64,000 nt of DNA from Desulfopila sp. IMCC35008 (GTDB taxonomy: Bacteria; Desulfobacterota; Desulfobulbia; Desulfobulbales; Desulfocapsaceae). The first letter of the stretch is position 1; each line of letters opens with the position of its first letter. Below are positions 18,084 to 27,295 of this stretch, piece after piece. Position numbers and translations under genes: made by a program. Below the pieces are notes generated by a model. That model had not been told where the DNA came from. It saw only the letters and a program-made list of their open reading frames with translations, and searched no databases. Where the stretch lies: the NCBI RefSeq assembly GCF_010646885.2, contig NZ_CP050700.1:4428501-4492500 (forward strand), read 5' to 3'.

Positions 18084-18908
18084 AGCACTCCAGCGGTCAA
18101 TAATTCGCTGCAGAACTTTGATAAAACTCTCTTCTGCTGCGGCCCCCGCCTGTATAACTTCTTCATGCCCCACCTTCTGATCGATAATCCCCGTACCCAT
18201 ATTGGTGATACAGGAGAGCCCCATTACCTTCATCCCCGCATGGGAAGCAACAATCACCTCTGGTACGGTTGACATGCCCACCGCATTGGCACCAAGGATA
18301 TTGATGGCCTTGATCTCGCTTGCGGTCTCATAACTGGGACCGGTCATGTAGAAGTACACACCTTCCTTTAAGGGAATATCAAGTTCTTTCCCGCACTGCC
18401 GGGCAAGATCCCTAATTTCCCGGGTATAGGGGTCGGACATATCGTTAAAGCGGGGTCCGAACGCTTCATAGTTTGCACCACGTAGCGGGCTGTCCCCGTG
18501 CAGTTTTATATGGTCTTTTATCAGCATCAGGTCACCGGGCCTGTAATCGGGATCGACACTGCCCGCGGCGTTTGTAACGATCAGATTGGGCACCTTCAGA
18601 TACAGCAGGCAGCGAAGCGGGAATACCACCTGTTCCATACTGTATCCCTCGTAATAATGAAAACGCCCCTGCAAAACCAGAACAGGTGTATCATTAAGTG
18701 TGCCGGAGACAAGCCTCCCTTTATGCCCCACGACCGTCGATTTGGGGAAATGAGGTATTTCTGAAAAATCAACCTCAACCCGATCCTTCAGTTTTTCCGC
18801 AAAGGTCCCGAGACCAGAGCCGAGAATCACACTGAATTTTGGAACTTCCCCTATTCTTGCGCCGATATAATTGGCGGCTTCAACAATTTTTCCCATATCC
18901 GGTTTCAT
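18078..18908 (-). CDS. pnp: Purine nucleoside phosphorylase (trimeric type)
   Basis: The 276-residue protein releases purine bases from (deoxy)inosine or guanosine with phosphate. It shows the class signature: ILGSGLGTFAEKL (phosphate loop), VVGHKGRLVSG, GRFHYYEGYSMEQVVFPLR, NAAGSVDPDYRPGDLMLI, TGPSYETASEIKAI and GMSTVPEVIVA. ITNMGTGI carries the base-specificity Asn. It is the last gene of the nucleoside import and catabolism operon; its ATG shares one base with the stop of the upstream permease (TGATG). It overlaps the CAT-family gene tail to tail by six bases. Confidence 0.95.
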   Translation of the reverse strand: MKPDMGKIVEAANYIGARIGEVPKFSVILGSGLGTFAEKLKDRVEVDFSEIPHFPKSTVVGHKGRLVSGTLNDTPVLVLQGRFHYYEGYSMEQVVFPLRCLLYLKVPNLIVTNAAGSVDPDYRPGDLMLIKDHIKLHGDSPLRGANYEAFGPRFNDMSDPYTREIRDLARQCGKELDIPLKEGVYFYMTGPSYETASEIKAINILGANAVGMSTVPEVIVASHAGMKVMGLSCITNMGTGIIDQKVGHEEVIQAGAAAEESFIKVLQRIIDRWSAL

Positions 18909-19861
18909 CAGTGATCACCTTTCTCAAATATTTTACCGATTGCTGCCGGAGCAGTAGTTTTTCCAACGATACCGACAAGTATGATGATCGTCAGCACATA
19001 AGGTAGCATGGCCAGGATGTCACTGGCTACGGGCACCCCTTTGGAACCGAGAAAAATTTCAAAACCTTTGGCCGCTCCAAAGAGCAGGCAAGCAAGAAAA
19101 GCCCCCTGTGGAGTCCATTTACCAAATATCATGGCGGCCAGGGCAATAAAACCGTGTCCGGAGATAAGTGTATGTGAAAAACGTGACACCACGGCAATAC
19201 TCATGGCCGCTCCACCTAAACCTGCAAAAAAGCCGGACATGATAACGGCACCATAGCGCACCTTAGTGACGCTTATCCCAAGCGTATTGGCTGCTTCCGG
19301 ATTCTCACCAACCGCCCGCACCCGCATACCGATCTTGGTTTTGTAGAGTACAAACCAGACTACAAACACAAGAATAAAAGCGAGATAAACCGTAGCAAAC
19401 CGGTTAAAGACAAGATCCATAAAACCGGAAGACGGGAACATCTTCCCCTCACCAAAGAGGAAGTCGAGGGGACGAGGAACCTTTTTGGTGACCGTCAGGG
19501 TCTGGGTGGCACCATCAAAGAGCATGCGGCTGATAAAGAGGGCGGACCCTGCACCAAGAAAATTGATGGCGATACCGGAGACAATCTGCTCGGCAGAAAA
19601 GGTTACGCAAGCGACAGCATGCACCAATCCCCACATAGCACCGCCAAGTGCCGCACACAACAGCCCAAGCCAGGGATCATTGGCGAAATAAGCCACTGCC
19701 GCACCCACAAAGGCACCGAAAAACATCATCCCTTCAAGCCCGATATTCACAATACCGGAACGCTCAGTGATAACACCGCCTAAGGCCGTGAAAATGAGAG
19801 GAGTGGAATACATCAAGGTAGTGCCGATAATAAAACCAATATCCTGAATAATTGGGTCCAT
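18908..19861 (-). CDS. Nucleoside ABC transporter permease (second subunit)
   Basis: The 317-residue polytopic protein is of the BPD_transp_2 type. It shows the nucleoside-permease start (TPLIFTALGGVITERSGIVN), IGLEGMMFFGAFVGA, and a cytoplasmic coupling element with MRVRAVGENPEAANTLGISV. It pairs with the permease encoded just upstream (five-base gap) and the double ATPase before that. In the inner membrane it forms half of the channel through which nucleosides handed over by the BMP-type binding protein are imported. It is translationally coupled to pnp. Confidence 0.92.
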   Translation of the reverse strand: MDPIIQDIGFIIGTTLMYSTPLIFTALGGVITERSGIVNIGLEGMMFFGAFVGAAVAYFANDPWLGLLCAALGGAMWGLVHAVACVTFSAEQIVSGIAINFLGAGSALFISRMLFDGATQTLTVTKKVPRPLDFLFGEGKMFPSSGFMDLVFNRFATVYLAFILVFVVWFVLYKTKIGMRVRAVGENPEAANTLGISVTKVRYGAVIMSGFFAGLGGAAMSIAVVSRFSHTLISGHGFIALAAMIFGKWTPQGAFLACLLFGAAKGFEIFLGSKGVPVASDILAMLPYVLTIIILVGIVGKTTAPAAIGKIFEKGDH

Positions 19862-19866
19862 GCTGT

Positions 19867-20976
19867 TTATCCCCTCCTCGACCTGAGTAACATTTGGATT
19901 AACTTCGGCATGGCGATAAACAGGATAATGGTGCCGACTACAATATTGATGACCTCGGTAGGTGCCCCTACTGCATCCTGGATTTTTGAGCCGCCGTATT
20001 TCAAGCCGCCAAACAGGAGCCCTGCAAACACTGACCCCGGCCCACTATTGTTGCCGATAAGGGAGACCGCAATACCGTCGAAACCATACCCTTCCATGAT
20101 GGCCAGCTTGGCAATCTTGTGGCTCACCCCCATCACCTGGATAGCACCCGCGCATCCGGCAAGGGCACCGGCGATTGACATGGAGGTAACAATGCTTTTT
20201 TTCACATCTATTCCGCCATATTCTGCCGCATGCGGGTTATAGCCCACCGCCCTGAGTTCGTACCCCAAGGTTGTTTTGTTGAGTATATACCAGACAACGA
20301 ATGCCAGGAAGATGGCGATCAGTATACCAATATTTACAGGTGTCTTGAGAACATCTCCCAGCACCTTATGAGAGCGGATAAAATCAATACCGGCCTCACT
20401 GATCTTCCACTGACCAAACAGATCGATACGGGCTGAATCCATAATAGTAAAGGACTTGCCGGTACCCATCTTACCAAACGTTTTCAGGGTCAGCGACCAG
20501 TTGGAGAGGTAGAGGGCAATCCAGTTGAGCATAATGGTAGAAATAACCTCATGCACCCCAAAACGCGCCTTGATGTAACCGGCCAACCCGCCCCATACCG
20601 CCGCTGCCGTCATAGCCAGCAGCATACAAGCTGGTACATGGATCCAGATGGGCAGGTGAAGGTAGTATCCTGCCATCACCGCCACCATCGAACCAACGAT
20701 AAACTGGCCTTCGGCACCAATATTGAACAATCCCGTCCTCAAGGCAAAAGCCACAGAAAGACCGGTAATAATAAGGGGCGTTGCATAAATAATTACGTAG
20801 GATACGTACTTGGGCTTTGCAAATGTTCCCCGTAAAATTGCCCAGTAGGCCTCAAAAGGGTTAAACCCGGCAAGGAAAAGAACAACCGCGCCGACAGAGA
20901 ACCCCAGTAAAATTGAGATCAGGGTCAAGCCAAGGGGGCCTTGAAGAAACAACTTTTTCAATTTCTCTGCCACCAT
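19867..20976 (-). CDS. Nucleoside ABC transporter permease (first subunit)
   Basis: The 369-residue protein has about nine to ten hydrophobic segments and the family motifs TPLIITGLSVAFALRTGLFN and IGAEGQFIVGSMVAVMAGYY. The coupling helix region reads GYELRAVGYNPHAAEYGGID. It belongs to the same family as the following permease but is longer at the N-terminus, as is usual for the larger subunit in NupP/NupQ-like pairs. It starts one base after the stop of the ATPase gene, so the three transport genes are coupled. Confidence 0.92.
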   Translation of the reverse strand: MVAEKLKKLFLQGPLGLTLISILLGFSVGAVVLFLAGFNPFEAYWAILRGTFAKPKYVSYVIIYATPLIITGLSVAFALRTGLFNIGAEGQFIVGSMVAVMAGYYLHLPIWIHVPACMLLAMTAAAVWGGLAGYIKARFGVHEVISTIMLNWIALYLSNWSLTLKTFGKMGTGKSFTIMDSARIDLFGQWKISEAGIDFIRSHKVLGDVLKTPVNIGILIAIFLAFVVWYILNKTTLGYELRAVGYNPHAAEYGGIDVKKSIVTSMSIAGALAGCAGAIQVMGVSHKIAKLAIMEGYGFDGIAVSLIGNNSGPGSVFAGLLFGGLKYGGSKIQDAVGAPTEVINIVVGTIILFIAMPKLIQMLLRSRRG

Positions 20977-20977
20977 A

Positions 20978-22510
20978 CTAAGCTGAGCCTCCTGCCATTA
21001 ACATCCCGATCTCCTTTTCATCCACAGCGTCAGCGTCAAGGACTCCAACAATCTTCCCCTCGAAAATAACCGCTATCCGATCTGAGACGTTCATAACTTC
21101 ATCAAGTTCAAAGGATATCAGGAGGACACCCTTGCCGGCATCCCGCTGGGCGACCAGCGTCTTGTGTACATATTCGATAGCCCCTACATCAAGCCCACGG
21201 GTCGGCTGTGCCGCAATAAGCAATTGCGGGTCGTTACTCACTTCGCGGGCGATAATCATCTTCTGCTGGTTGCCTCCGGAGAGAGCACGTGCCTCCAGCG
21301 TTGAATTTGGCGGGCGAATATCGAACTTTTCTATCAACTCGTCTGCATTCTTGTAGATATTATCATGCAGGAGGTAGAAATTTTTTGAAAATGCGGGTTT
21401 GGAATAGGTCTCCAGGATCATGTTTTCGGCAATGTCGAACTCAAAGACAAGCCCGCGCTTCTGCCTGTCTTCGGGAATATGGCCAACCTTGTGGTCGTTG
21501 ATGATTCGGGCCGGGGTCTGGTTGGCAATGTTTTTACCTGCCACCTCTATCAGACCACTCTTAACCTTCCTGAGCCCCGTCATCGCCTCGATCAATTCGC
21601 TCTGGCCGTTACCGTCTACTCCGGCAATTCCAAGGATTTCGCCTTTTCGCAGTTCAAGATCAAGACCTTCCAGCGCCATTACGCCCCGACTGTCCTCCAC
21701 CCAAAGATCCCTGATTCTGAGAACCGTCTCTCCCGGTTCCATTTTCTTTTTATCAACCTTGAAATTCACCTCACGCCCCACCATTCTGGAGGCCAAATCC
21801 TCCTCGGTCACCTTGCTCACTTCAACGGTATCGATATGGCGCCCCCGACGAATGATTGTGCAGTAATCGGCAACCTGCTTAATCTCATTTAATTTGTGGG
21901 TGATGATGATAATTGATTTCCCCGCCTCGGTCAGGTTATGGATGATCATTACCAGTTCCTGTATTTCCGGCGGAGTGAGCACAGCCGTCGGTTCATCGAA
22001 GATCAGGATCTGCGCCCCCCGATACAGGGTTTTCAGGATCTCAACGCGCTGCTGGCTGCCCACCGACAGATCCTGAACCAAGGCCCTGGGATCAACTGTC
22101 AACCCATACATTTCCGACAACTCGGCAACTTTTTCCTCCGCTTTTTGTAAATTAAGCAGGCCAAAACGTGACGCGGGTTCATTTCCCAGTACAATATTCT
22201 CGGTGACGGAAAACGGCTCAACCAGCATAAAATGCTGATGCACCATGCCGATTCCATTGGCAATAGCGACATTGGGATCAGTAATATTAAGAGAAGTTCC
22301 GTTCACCCTGATAGAACCGGATGTTGGCTGCAATAACCCGTACAGGACGTTCATCAGGGTTGTTTTACCCGCACCGTTCTCGCCGAGCAATGCGTGAACT
22401 TCACCTTTATGGACCGTGAGGTTTATTTCTTCATTGGCGACAAAATCACCGAACTTCTTGGTGACATTTGTCATTTCCACAGCTTTGTGTGAAAAGTCGA
22501 TCGATTCCAC
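20978..22510 (-). CDS. Nucleoside ABC transporter, double ATP-binding subunit
   Basis: The 510-residue protein has two ATPase cassettes, as in RbsA/NupO. The first has Walker A GENGAGKTT, signature LSVGSQQRVEILK and Walker B ILIFDEPTAVLT. The second has a degenerate Walker A (GVDGNGQSELI) without the Lys, a good signature LSGGNQQKMIIAREV, and LLIAAQPTRGLDVGA in place of Walker B with its Glu. This asymmetry is normal for the family. The start is a GTG at 22510; the next in-frame ATG (22474) would cut the first beta strand of the fold. It energises nucleoside import. Confidence 0.92.
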   Translation of the reverse strand: MESIDFSHKAVEMTNVTKKFGDFVANEEINLTVHKGEVHALLGENGAGKTTLMNVLYGLLQPTSGSIRVNGTSLNITDPNVAIANGIGMVHQHFMLVEPFSVTENIVLGNEPASRFGLLNLQKAEEKVAELSEMYGLTVDPRALVQDLSVGSQQRVEILKTLYRGAQILIFDEPTAVLTPPEIQELVMIIHNLTEAGKSIIIITHKLNEIKQVADYCTIIRRGRHIDTVEVSKVTEEDLASRMVGREVNFKVDKKKMEPGETVLRIRDLWVEDSRGVMALEGLDLELRKGEILGIAGVDGNGQSELIEAMTGLRKVKSGLIEVAGKNIANQTPARIINDHKVGHIPEDRQKRGLVFEFDIAENMILETYSKPAFSKNFYLLHDNIYKNADELIEKFDIRPPNSTLEARALSGGNQQKMIIAREVSNDPQLLIAAQPTRGLDVGAIEYVHKTLVAQRDAGKGVLLISFELDEVMNVSDRIAVIFEGKIVGVLDADAVDEKEIGMLMAGGSA

Positions 22511-22529
22511 GAAATTCCCCGGGATGATC

Positions 22530-22561
22530 GGCTACCGGCCCTGACTGTCGAACCGATAGCC
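22530..22561 (-). promoter_or_regulatory. Stem-loop between binding-protein gene and ATPase gene
   Basis: On the minus-strand RNA, GGCUAUCGG pairs with CCGGUAGCC (one G-U pair) over a 14-base loop, in the 131-base gap after the BMP-type binding-protein gene and before the ATPase gene. Such stem-loops often protect the upstream mRNA and give the binding protein a higher dose than the membrane parts. That role is inferred from position. Confidence 0.4.
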
Positions 22562-22641
22562 TCTTTTTGTAGTAACTGCCCACCCTTGCCCGGGTTCTGG
22601 CTTAAGCCTGACCCAACGAGCCCTAATTGAGAGGGAAAAAC

Positions 22642-23646
22642 CTACTTTATGAATTCCTTGTACTCAGCATCCGTTGCCGGTACCACGATTTCGCCGGACT
22701 TGATCTTGGCGATCAGGCCGTCAACCTCGTCAAGGATCTCCTTGGGTACATGCTTGCTGGTGGTGGGCGCAATGCCTACACCCTCATTGGAGAGGTTGTA
22801 GACCACAGACTCACCACCCTTAAAGACACCTTTCTGGAGCTGTTCGACGATGCCGAAGATGGCGTTATCAACACGCTTCATGGCTGAAGTGAGGACATTA
22901 TCCGGGGCCAGGTGGCTCTGGTCCTTATCAACTCCTATGGCCCATTTGTTTTTCTCTTTAGCCGCCTCGATGACACCGTCACCCACACCACCGGCAGCAT
23001 GAAAAACAATATCAGCACCCTGCTGGTACATATTATTGGTAATTGCCTTGCCCTTGGCCGCATCGGTGAAGGACTCGGCATACTGACGAACAACTTCCAC
23101 CTCAGGGTTGGCCATTTTCACACCAGCCATATAACCGTACTCAAATTTCTCGATCAGGGGGAACTTGATACCACCAACAAAACCAACCTTCTTGGCCTTG
23201 GTCATTTTACCGGCAATGTACCCGACCAGAAAAGACGGCTGCTCTTCCTGGAAAACGGCACAGGCTACATTTTTCGGGGTTTCCGGACCATAAAAGAAAT
23301 CGACGATGGCATACTTCTGGTCGGGATTAACCTGGGCAGTGGATTTGATGGCGTCGGCCATCAGAAAACCGATACCCCAGATGAGGTCATATTCCGCATC
23401 GGTGAGGGTCTCCAGGTTGGGAGCATAATCGGCATCCTGCTTGGATTCCTTATACCCGATCTTCATCCCCAGCTCTTCCTTGGTCCGGGTCAACCCTTCC
23501 CAGGCGGACTGGTTAAAGGACTGGTCGTTCACACCTCCGACATCCGTTACCATTCCGACTTTCATGCTCCTGGCACTCGCCGAACCGGTCACGCATACCG
23601 TTACTGCAAAAAGAACAGCAGCCCACAACGCACATTGCTTTTTCAT
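22642..23646 (-). CDS. BMP/PnrA-type nucleoside-binding protein
   Basis: The 334-residue protein has a cleavable signal peptide (WAAVLFAVTVCVTGSASA) and no clear lipobox Cys at the cleavage site. The mature start KVGMVTDVGGVNDQSFNQSA and the later DADYAPNLETL, GFVGGIKFPLIEKFEYGY and FHAAGGVGDGVIEAA are typical of the Bmp/PnrA family of nucleoside binders. It should hand nucleosides in the periplasm to the permease pair encoded downstream. AAGGAGAG precedes the ATG. A MITE-like repeat separates it from deoB, so it may be transcribed from its own promoter. Confidence 0.93.
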   Translation of the reverse strand: MKKQCALWAAVLFAVTVCVTGSASARSMKVGMVTDVGGVNDQSFNQSAWEGLTRTKEELGMKIGYKESKQDADYAPNLETLTDAEYDLIWGIGFLMADAIKSTAQVNPDQKYAIVDFFYGPETPKNVACAVFQEEQPSFLVGYIAGKMTKAKKVGFVGGIKFPLIEKFEYGYMAGVKMANPEVEVVRQYAESFTDAAKGKAITNNMYQQGADIVFHAAGGVGDGVIEAAKEKNKWAIGVDKDQSHLAPDNVLTSAMKRVDNAIFGIVEQLQKGVFKGGESVVYNLSNEGVGIAPTTSKHVPKEILDEVDGLIAKIKSGEIVVPATDAEYKEFIK

Positions 23647-23750
23647 CCATCTCTCCTTTTATGGTTAGTTTTTTTGGGGGAAATATCCACATTCTCTATT
23701 CAAAATCGGTTTCACACCTTACAGGTTGGCACTGTAGTTTCACCCAACGC

Positions 23751-23908
23751 ATCTAATTGGTTTACAACCTGAAACTGCCGTTTTGCCCAATCTCAGCGTT
23801 GCAGCTGAAAATTTTTCCATGGGATATCGTATACATGCCTGAGGTTGCATTTCCAGACGCGCCTTGATCTTGCACAATATGACTCCTTTTAGGATGAAAA
23901 CTAGTTAG
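23751..23908 (-). repeat. MITE-like inverted-repeat element, copy 1
   Basis: Read on the minus strand, this begins AACTAGTTTTCATCCTAAAA, continues with CAAGGCGCG, and ends AACGCTGAGATTGG followed by CAGTTT. The same order of blocks occurs at 29825-29985 and 61268-61410. The outer ends are imperfect inverted copies of each other. It carries no gene and fills most of the 303-base gap between deoB and the BMP-type gene. This copy is the most diverged of the three. Confidence 0.65.
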
Positions 23909-23949
23909 CAAAAATCCTGGCCTGGCTACATCTCCTGACTGGTACAAGA

Positions 23950-25125
23950 TCAAACAAAGGACGTCCCATAACTCATCCCCGGCACCGCGAAAAAGGAAGC
24001 CAGGCTCTGTCCAACATCACTGAAACTACCGCGTACCCCAAGATTTTCGCTGGGCATCCCTCCGGAATGGACAAGCAGCGGCACATATTCCCTGGTATGA
24101 TCCGACCCTTTAAAACCGGGATCACAACCATGGTCAGCGGTGATGATGAGCATATCATCTCCTGACATCAGGGTAATAATTCTGTCCAGCACCCGATCTA
24201 TCTTTGCAACTGCATCGTGATAGCCTTTAATGTCACGGCGATGGCCGAAATGCATATCAGTATCCACCAGATTAACGAATATAAACTGATCCTTTTCCGG
24301 AGAAGACTCCAGGCAACTGACAAGCCGCTCCAAACAGGCAACATTGCCACTGTCATGATAACTCACATCTATCCCGCGCTCACAGAAGATGTCCCCGATC
24401 TTACCAATGGCTATTGTTTCAACATCATTTTTCTGCAAGACATCCAGAATGGTATCATGCGGCGGCACCATGGAGAAATCCTTTCTGGCAGAGGTGCGTT
24501 TAAACCGGCCGGGTTCGCCAATAAACGGACGGGCAATAACACGCCCTATCCGGTATGGATCGGCAAGCTCCCTTGTTATCTCACAGACCCGGTATAACTC
24601 TTCAAGTGAAACAACCTGCTCATGGGCCGCGACCTGCAACACGGAATCAGCTGAGGTGTAGACAATCAGCCCTTTTCCCTTCATATGAAGCTCGCCAAGC
24701 TCTTCAATAATTGCTGTTCCTGAGGCCCCCTTATTACCCAACACCTCATAGCCTGTCCGATCCCTGAAATGATCGAGCAGTTCTTCAGGGAAGGACGGAT
24801 GTGGCAGAGGAAAAGTCTGGAACGGTTCAGTCAGCACCACACCGGCTAGTTCCCAATGGCCGGTGGTGGTATCCTTGCCTTGCGAGACCTCGACCATAGC
24901 CCCGTATGCAGCCAGAGGTGCAGCAACCGGCTCGCACCCGGGCAGAACGTGTCCGGCGAGTTCAGCACAATTTCCCAACCCCATTTTTCGTAAGGTAGGC
25001 CAACCCACCAGCTCAACCCCTTCGCAGATATGCAGGGCCGTATTGGCCCCCTCATCTCCATAAAGGTGTGCATCCGGCAAGGCACCGATTCCAAAGCTGT
25101 CTATAATTATCAGCAGGGCTCTCAT
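23950..25125 (-). CDS. deoB: Phosphopentomutase
   Basis: The 391-residue enzyme interconverts (deoxy)ribose-1-phosphate and the 5-phosphate and belongs to the alkaline phosphatase superfamily. Metal and phospho-acceptor motifs are present: IIIDSFGIGALPDA, GKDTTTGHWELAG (catalytic Thr), DTDMHFGHRRD, and ITADHGCDPGFKGSDHTREY. The start overlaps the deoC stop as ATGA, so it is translationally coupled. It links the phosphorylases (deoA, pnp) to the aldolase deoC. Confidence 0.95.
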   Translation of the reverse strand: MRALLIIIDSFGIGALPDAHLYGDEGANTALHICEGVELVGWPTLRKMGLGNCAELAGHVLPGCEPVAAPLAAYGAMVEVSQGKDTTTGHWELAGVVLTEPFQTFPLPHPSFPEELLDHFRDRTGYEVLGNKGASGTAIIEELGELHMKGKGLIVYTSADSVLQVAAHEQVVSLEELYRVCEITRELADPYRIGRVIARPFIGEPGRFKRTSARKDFSMVPPHDTILDVLQKNDVETIAIGKIGDIFCERGIDVSYHDSGNVACLERLVSCLESSPEKDQFIFVNLVDTDMHFGHRRDIKGYHDAVAKIDRVLDRIITLMSGDDMLIITADHGCDPGFKGSDHTREYVPLLVHSGGMPSENLGVRGSFSDVGQSLASFFAVPGMSYGTSFV

Positions 25126-25802
25126 GGCGGCGGCGGTTCCCCCCCTCCCTTGGCTTCCTGAAGGATGGCAATTCCTGCACTGGCACCAATACGATCGGCA
25201 CCGGCCGCTATCATCTTTTCAGCATCGGCCAGCGACTTGATGCCCCCTGAAGCCTTCACTTGTAATTCGCCATTGACAGTTCTCTTCATCAGGGCAACAT
25301 CATGTGCAGTTGCACCACCCCCCGCAAATCCTGTGGACGTTTTGACAAAATGAGCACCCGCCTTCTTCGCCAGAAGACAGGCCTCTACAATCTCTTTTTC
25401 GCTCAGCAGGCAGGTTTCGATAATAACCTTGACTATGTTTCCAGCTGCAGCTTCCACGACTTTACGAATATCCTGCTCAACATATTCTGCGAACCCCTCT
25501 TTCATGGCACCGATGTTTATCACCATGTCTATCTCTTCAGCACCATCTTCAATGGCCTGTTGTGTTTCCATCGCCTTCATGGAAGAGGTGTGGGCGCCAA
25601 GGGGGAAACCTACAACCGAGCAGACCCGGACACCACTGCCAGCGAGTTTCTCCGCCACCATTTTCACATGAACGGGATTGACACAAACACTGAAAAAACC
25701 GAACAGGATCGCCTCATCGCAAATTTGTTCTATCTGGGACCGGGTTGCATCGGGTTTTAACAGTGTATGATCAAAGTATTTTGCCAGTTCTTCAGCTTTC
25801 AT
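25122..25802 (-). CDS. deoC: Deoxyribose-phosphate aldolase
   Basis: The 226-residue TIM-barrel aldolase splits deoxyribose-5-phosphate into glyceraldehyde-3-phosphate and acetaldehyde. It shows FDHTLLKPDATRSQI, VVGFPLGAHTSSMKA, EIDMVINIGAMKEG, the Schiff-base Lys in FVKTSTGFAGGGAT, and VKASGGIKSL. The C-terminus carries an odd glycine and proline tail (GGGEPPPP), encoded beside a run of seven C, where the gene overlaps deoB. AAGGA precedes the ATG. It lies 13 bases after deoA. Confidence 0.95.
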   Translation of the reverse strand: MKAEELAKYFDHTLLKPDATRSQIEQICDEAILFGFFSVCVNPVHVKMVAEKLAGSGVRVCSVVGFPLGAHTSSMKAMETQQAIEDGAEEIDMVINIGAMKEGFAEYVEQDIRKVVEAAAGNIVKVIIETCLLSEKEIVEACLLAKKAGAHFVKTSTGFAGGGATAHDVALMKRTVNGELQVKASGGIKSLADAEKMIAAGADRIGASAGIAILQEAKGGGEPPPP

Positions 25803-25815
25803 AGGAGTTCCTTTT

Positions 25816-27120
25816 TCAGGAGATCGTTGTATATATCATTGGATGTTGGGTTGGCTGAAGTTTCCCGAGCCTGAAAGCTTTGATAAACCGTAAACGTGCC
25901 TCTTCCAGACGATCGGTGGAGTTCACGTGGAAAAACGCCAGTTCTTCACCTTTTTCCACATAATCACCAACACGTTTCATCAACCAGATTCCCACGGCAG
26001 GATCTATTATATCCGTCTTTTTCACACGCCCGGCTCCGAGCAATAAGGCGGCCAGGCCAATTTCATCGGTTGCAATATCAGTCACATATCCTGAGCATTC
26101 TGACACAATAGGTTCCAATCTGTCAGCAGTTGGCAGGAGATCCGGATTAATGCAAACATCCGGTTCCCCACGCTGGGCTTTTATCATGGCTGCAAGCTGC
26201 TCCAGCGCCCTGCCTGATTCCAACGCCTCGATCGCCGCCTTCGTGGCAGCTGTTTCATCCTGGGCAAGCCCGGACAAGTACAACAGCTGCGCGCTTAAAG
26301 CGATTGAGACCTTTTGAAGATCACCTTCATGATTCCCCTGCAGGATTTCTATTGCCTCACGAACCTCCAGGGCGTTACCCACCGCATTACCGAGAGGCTG
26401 ATTCATATCAGTTACCAGGGCAGCAATTTTTTTGCCAGCTTTCTGACCGATCGCAACCATGACCCGGGCCAGGCGCTCAGCATCTTTGACCGACTTCATA
26501 AAGGCGCCGTTGCCGGTCTTCACGTCCAGCACAATCGTCTCACTGCCGCTGGCAAGCTTTTTACTCATGATACTGGATGAGATCAGGGAGATATTGTCCA
26601 CTGTGCCAGTGGTGCCACGCAAGGCATACAACAGCTTATCTGCGGGAACCAGCTCACGGGTCTGACCGATAATAGACATACCGCTATGATCAACAATCTC
26701 GCGAAAACGGTGCATGGAGATATCGGTCCGAAATCCGGGTATCGATTCCAGTTTATCGATGGTACCACCGGTATGCCCCAATCCTCGACCCGACATCTTG
26801 GCAACTTTCAGCCCACAAGCGGCAGCTATGGGTGCGGTAATCAGAGTCGTTGTATCTGCAACGCCACCTGTAGAATGCTTGTCCACCTTCATACCGGTAA
26901 TTCCTGATAGATCGATCGTCTCCCCGGAATCCCGCATGGCGAAAGTCAGTTCAGCTGTTTCCGTGTCGTTCAAACCAACAAACCAGATGGCCATCAACAG
27001 GGCGGACATTTGGTAATCGGGAATAGTACCTTTCACATAACCGGACACAAAATAGTCAATCTCAGCCGCCGACAGGCGCCCGCCGTTACGTTTTTTGAGT
27101 AGTATTTCCGGAAAATGCAT
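25816..27120 (-). CDS. deoA: Pyrimidine-nucleoside / thymidine phosphorylase
   Basis: The start is taken as the ATG at 27120 (MHFPEILLKKRNGG) after AGGGGA, giving 434 residues; a TTG at 27138 is also in frame. Family motifs are MKVDKHSTGGVADTTTL (phosphate loop), KMSGRGLGHTGGTIDKLESI (signature) and SSSIMSKKLASGSETIVLDV. It converts thymidine, deoxyuridine or uridine plus phosphate to base and sugar-1-phosphate. The thymidine-only versus broad Pyn/Pdp specificity was not resolved. It is the first gene of the minus-strand deo/transport operon. Confidence 0.93.
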   Translation of the reverse strand: MHFPEILLKKRNGGRLSAAEIDYFVSGYVKGTIPDYQMSALLMAIWFVGLNDTETAELTFAMRDSGETIDLSGITGMKVDKHSTGGVADTTTLITAPIAAACGLKVAKMSGRGLGHTGGTIDKLESIPGFRTDISMHRFREIVDHSGMSIIGQTRELVPADKLLYALRGTTGTVDNISLISSSIMSKKLASGSETIVLDVKTGNGAFMKSVKDAERLARVMVAIGQKAGKKIAALVTDMNQPLGNAVGNALEVREAIEILQGNHEGDLQKVSIALSAQLLYLSGLAQDETAATKAAIEALESGRALEQLAAMIKAQRGEPDVCINPDLLPTADRLEPIVSECSGYVTDIATDEIGLAALLLGAGRVKKTDIIDPAVGIWLMKRVGDYVEKGEELAFFHVNSTDRLEEARLRFIKAFRLGKLQPTQHPMIYTTIS

Positions 27121-27213
27121 GGAATCCCCTGTTCTCAACTAATTAATCCGTCAACGTCCCAGGATAGTCACAGAAAGGAAATATCGTGGCACAAACAGCC
27201 CCCCGGCGCTTCC

Positions 27214-27241
27214 CATATATCCCAGTGTTATTACTGACCAA
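27214..27241 (-). promoter_or_regulatory. Possible promoter of the deoA operon
   Basis: On the minus strand, TTGGTC (27241-27236) and TATATG (27219-27214) are separated by 16 bases and lie about 95 bases ahead of the deoA start. The match to the sigma-70 consensus is moderate. No operator-like repeat was recognised around it, and no DeoR/NupR-type regulator gene is nearby. Confidence 0.3.
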
Positions 27242-27295
27242 CCTATCGTATCGGTGAAGGTTTTTCTACGTTTTTCTTTGCACTGCCAAACAGTA

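Noticed and set aside
23647..23760. Possible purine or nucleoside riboswitch ahead of the BMP-type gene
   Set aside because: A short GTTGG/CCAAC stem exists, but the conserved core of purine riboswitches was not found.
22912..23772. A 286-codon plus-strand frame opposite the BMP-type gene
   Set aside because: It is the antisense shadow of a well-supported binding-protein gene and shows no domain of its own.
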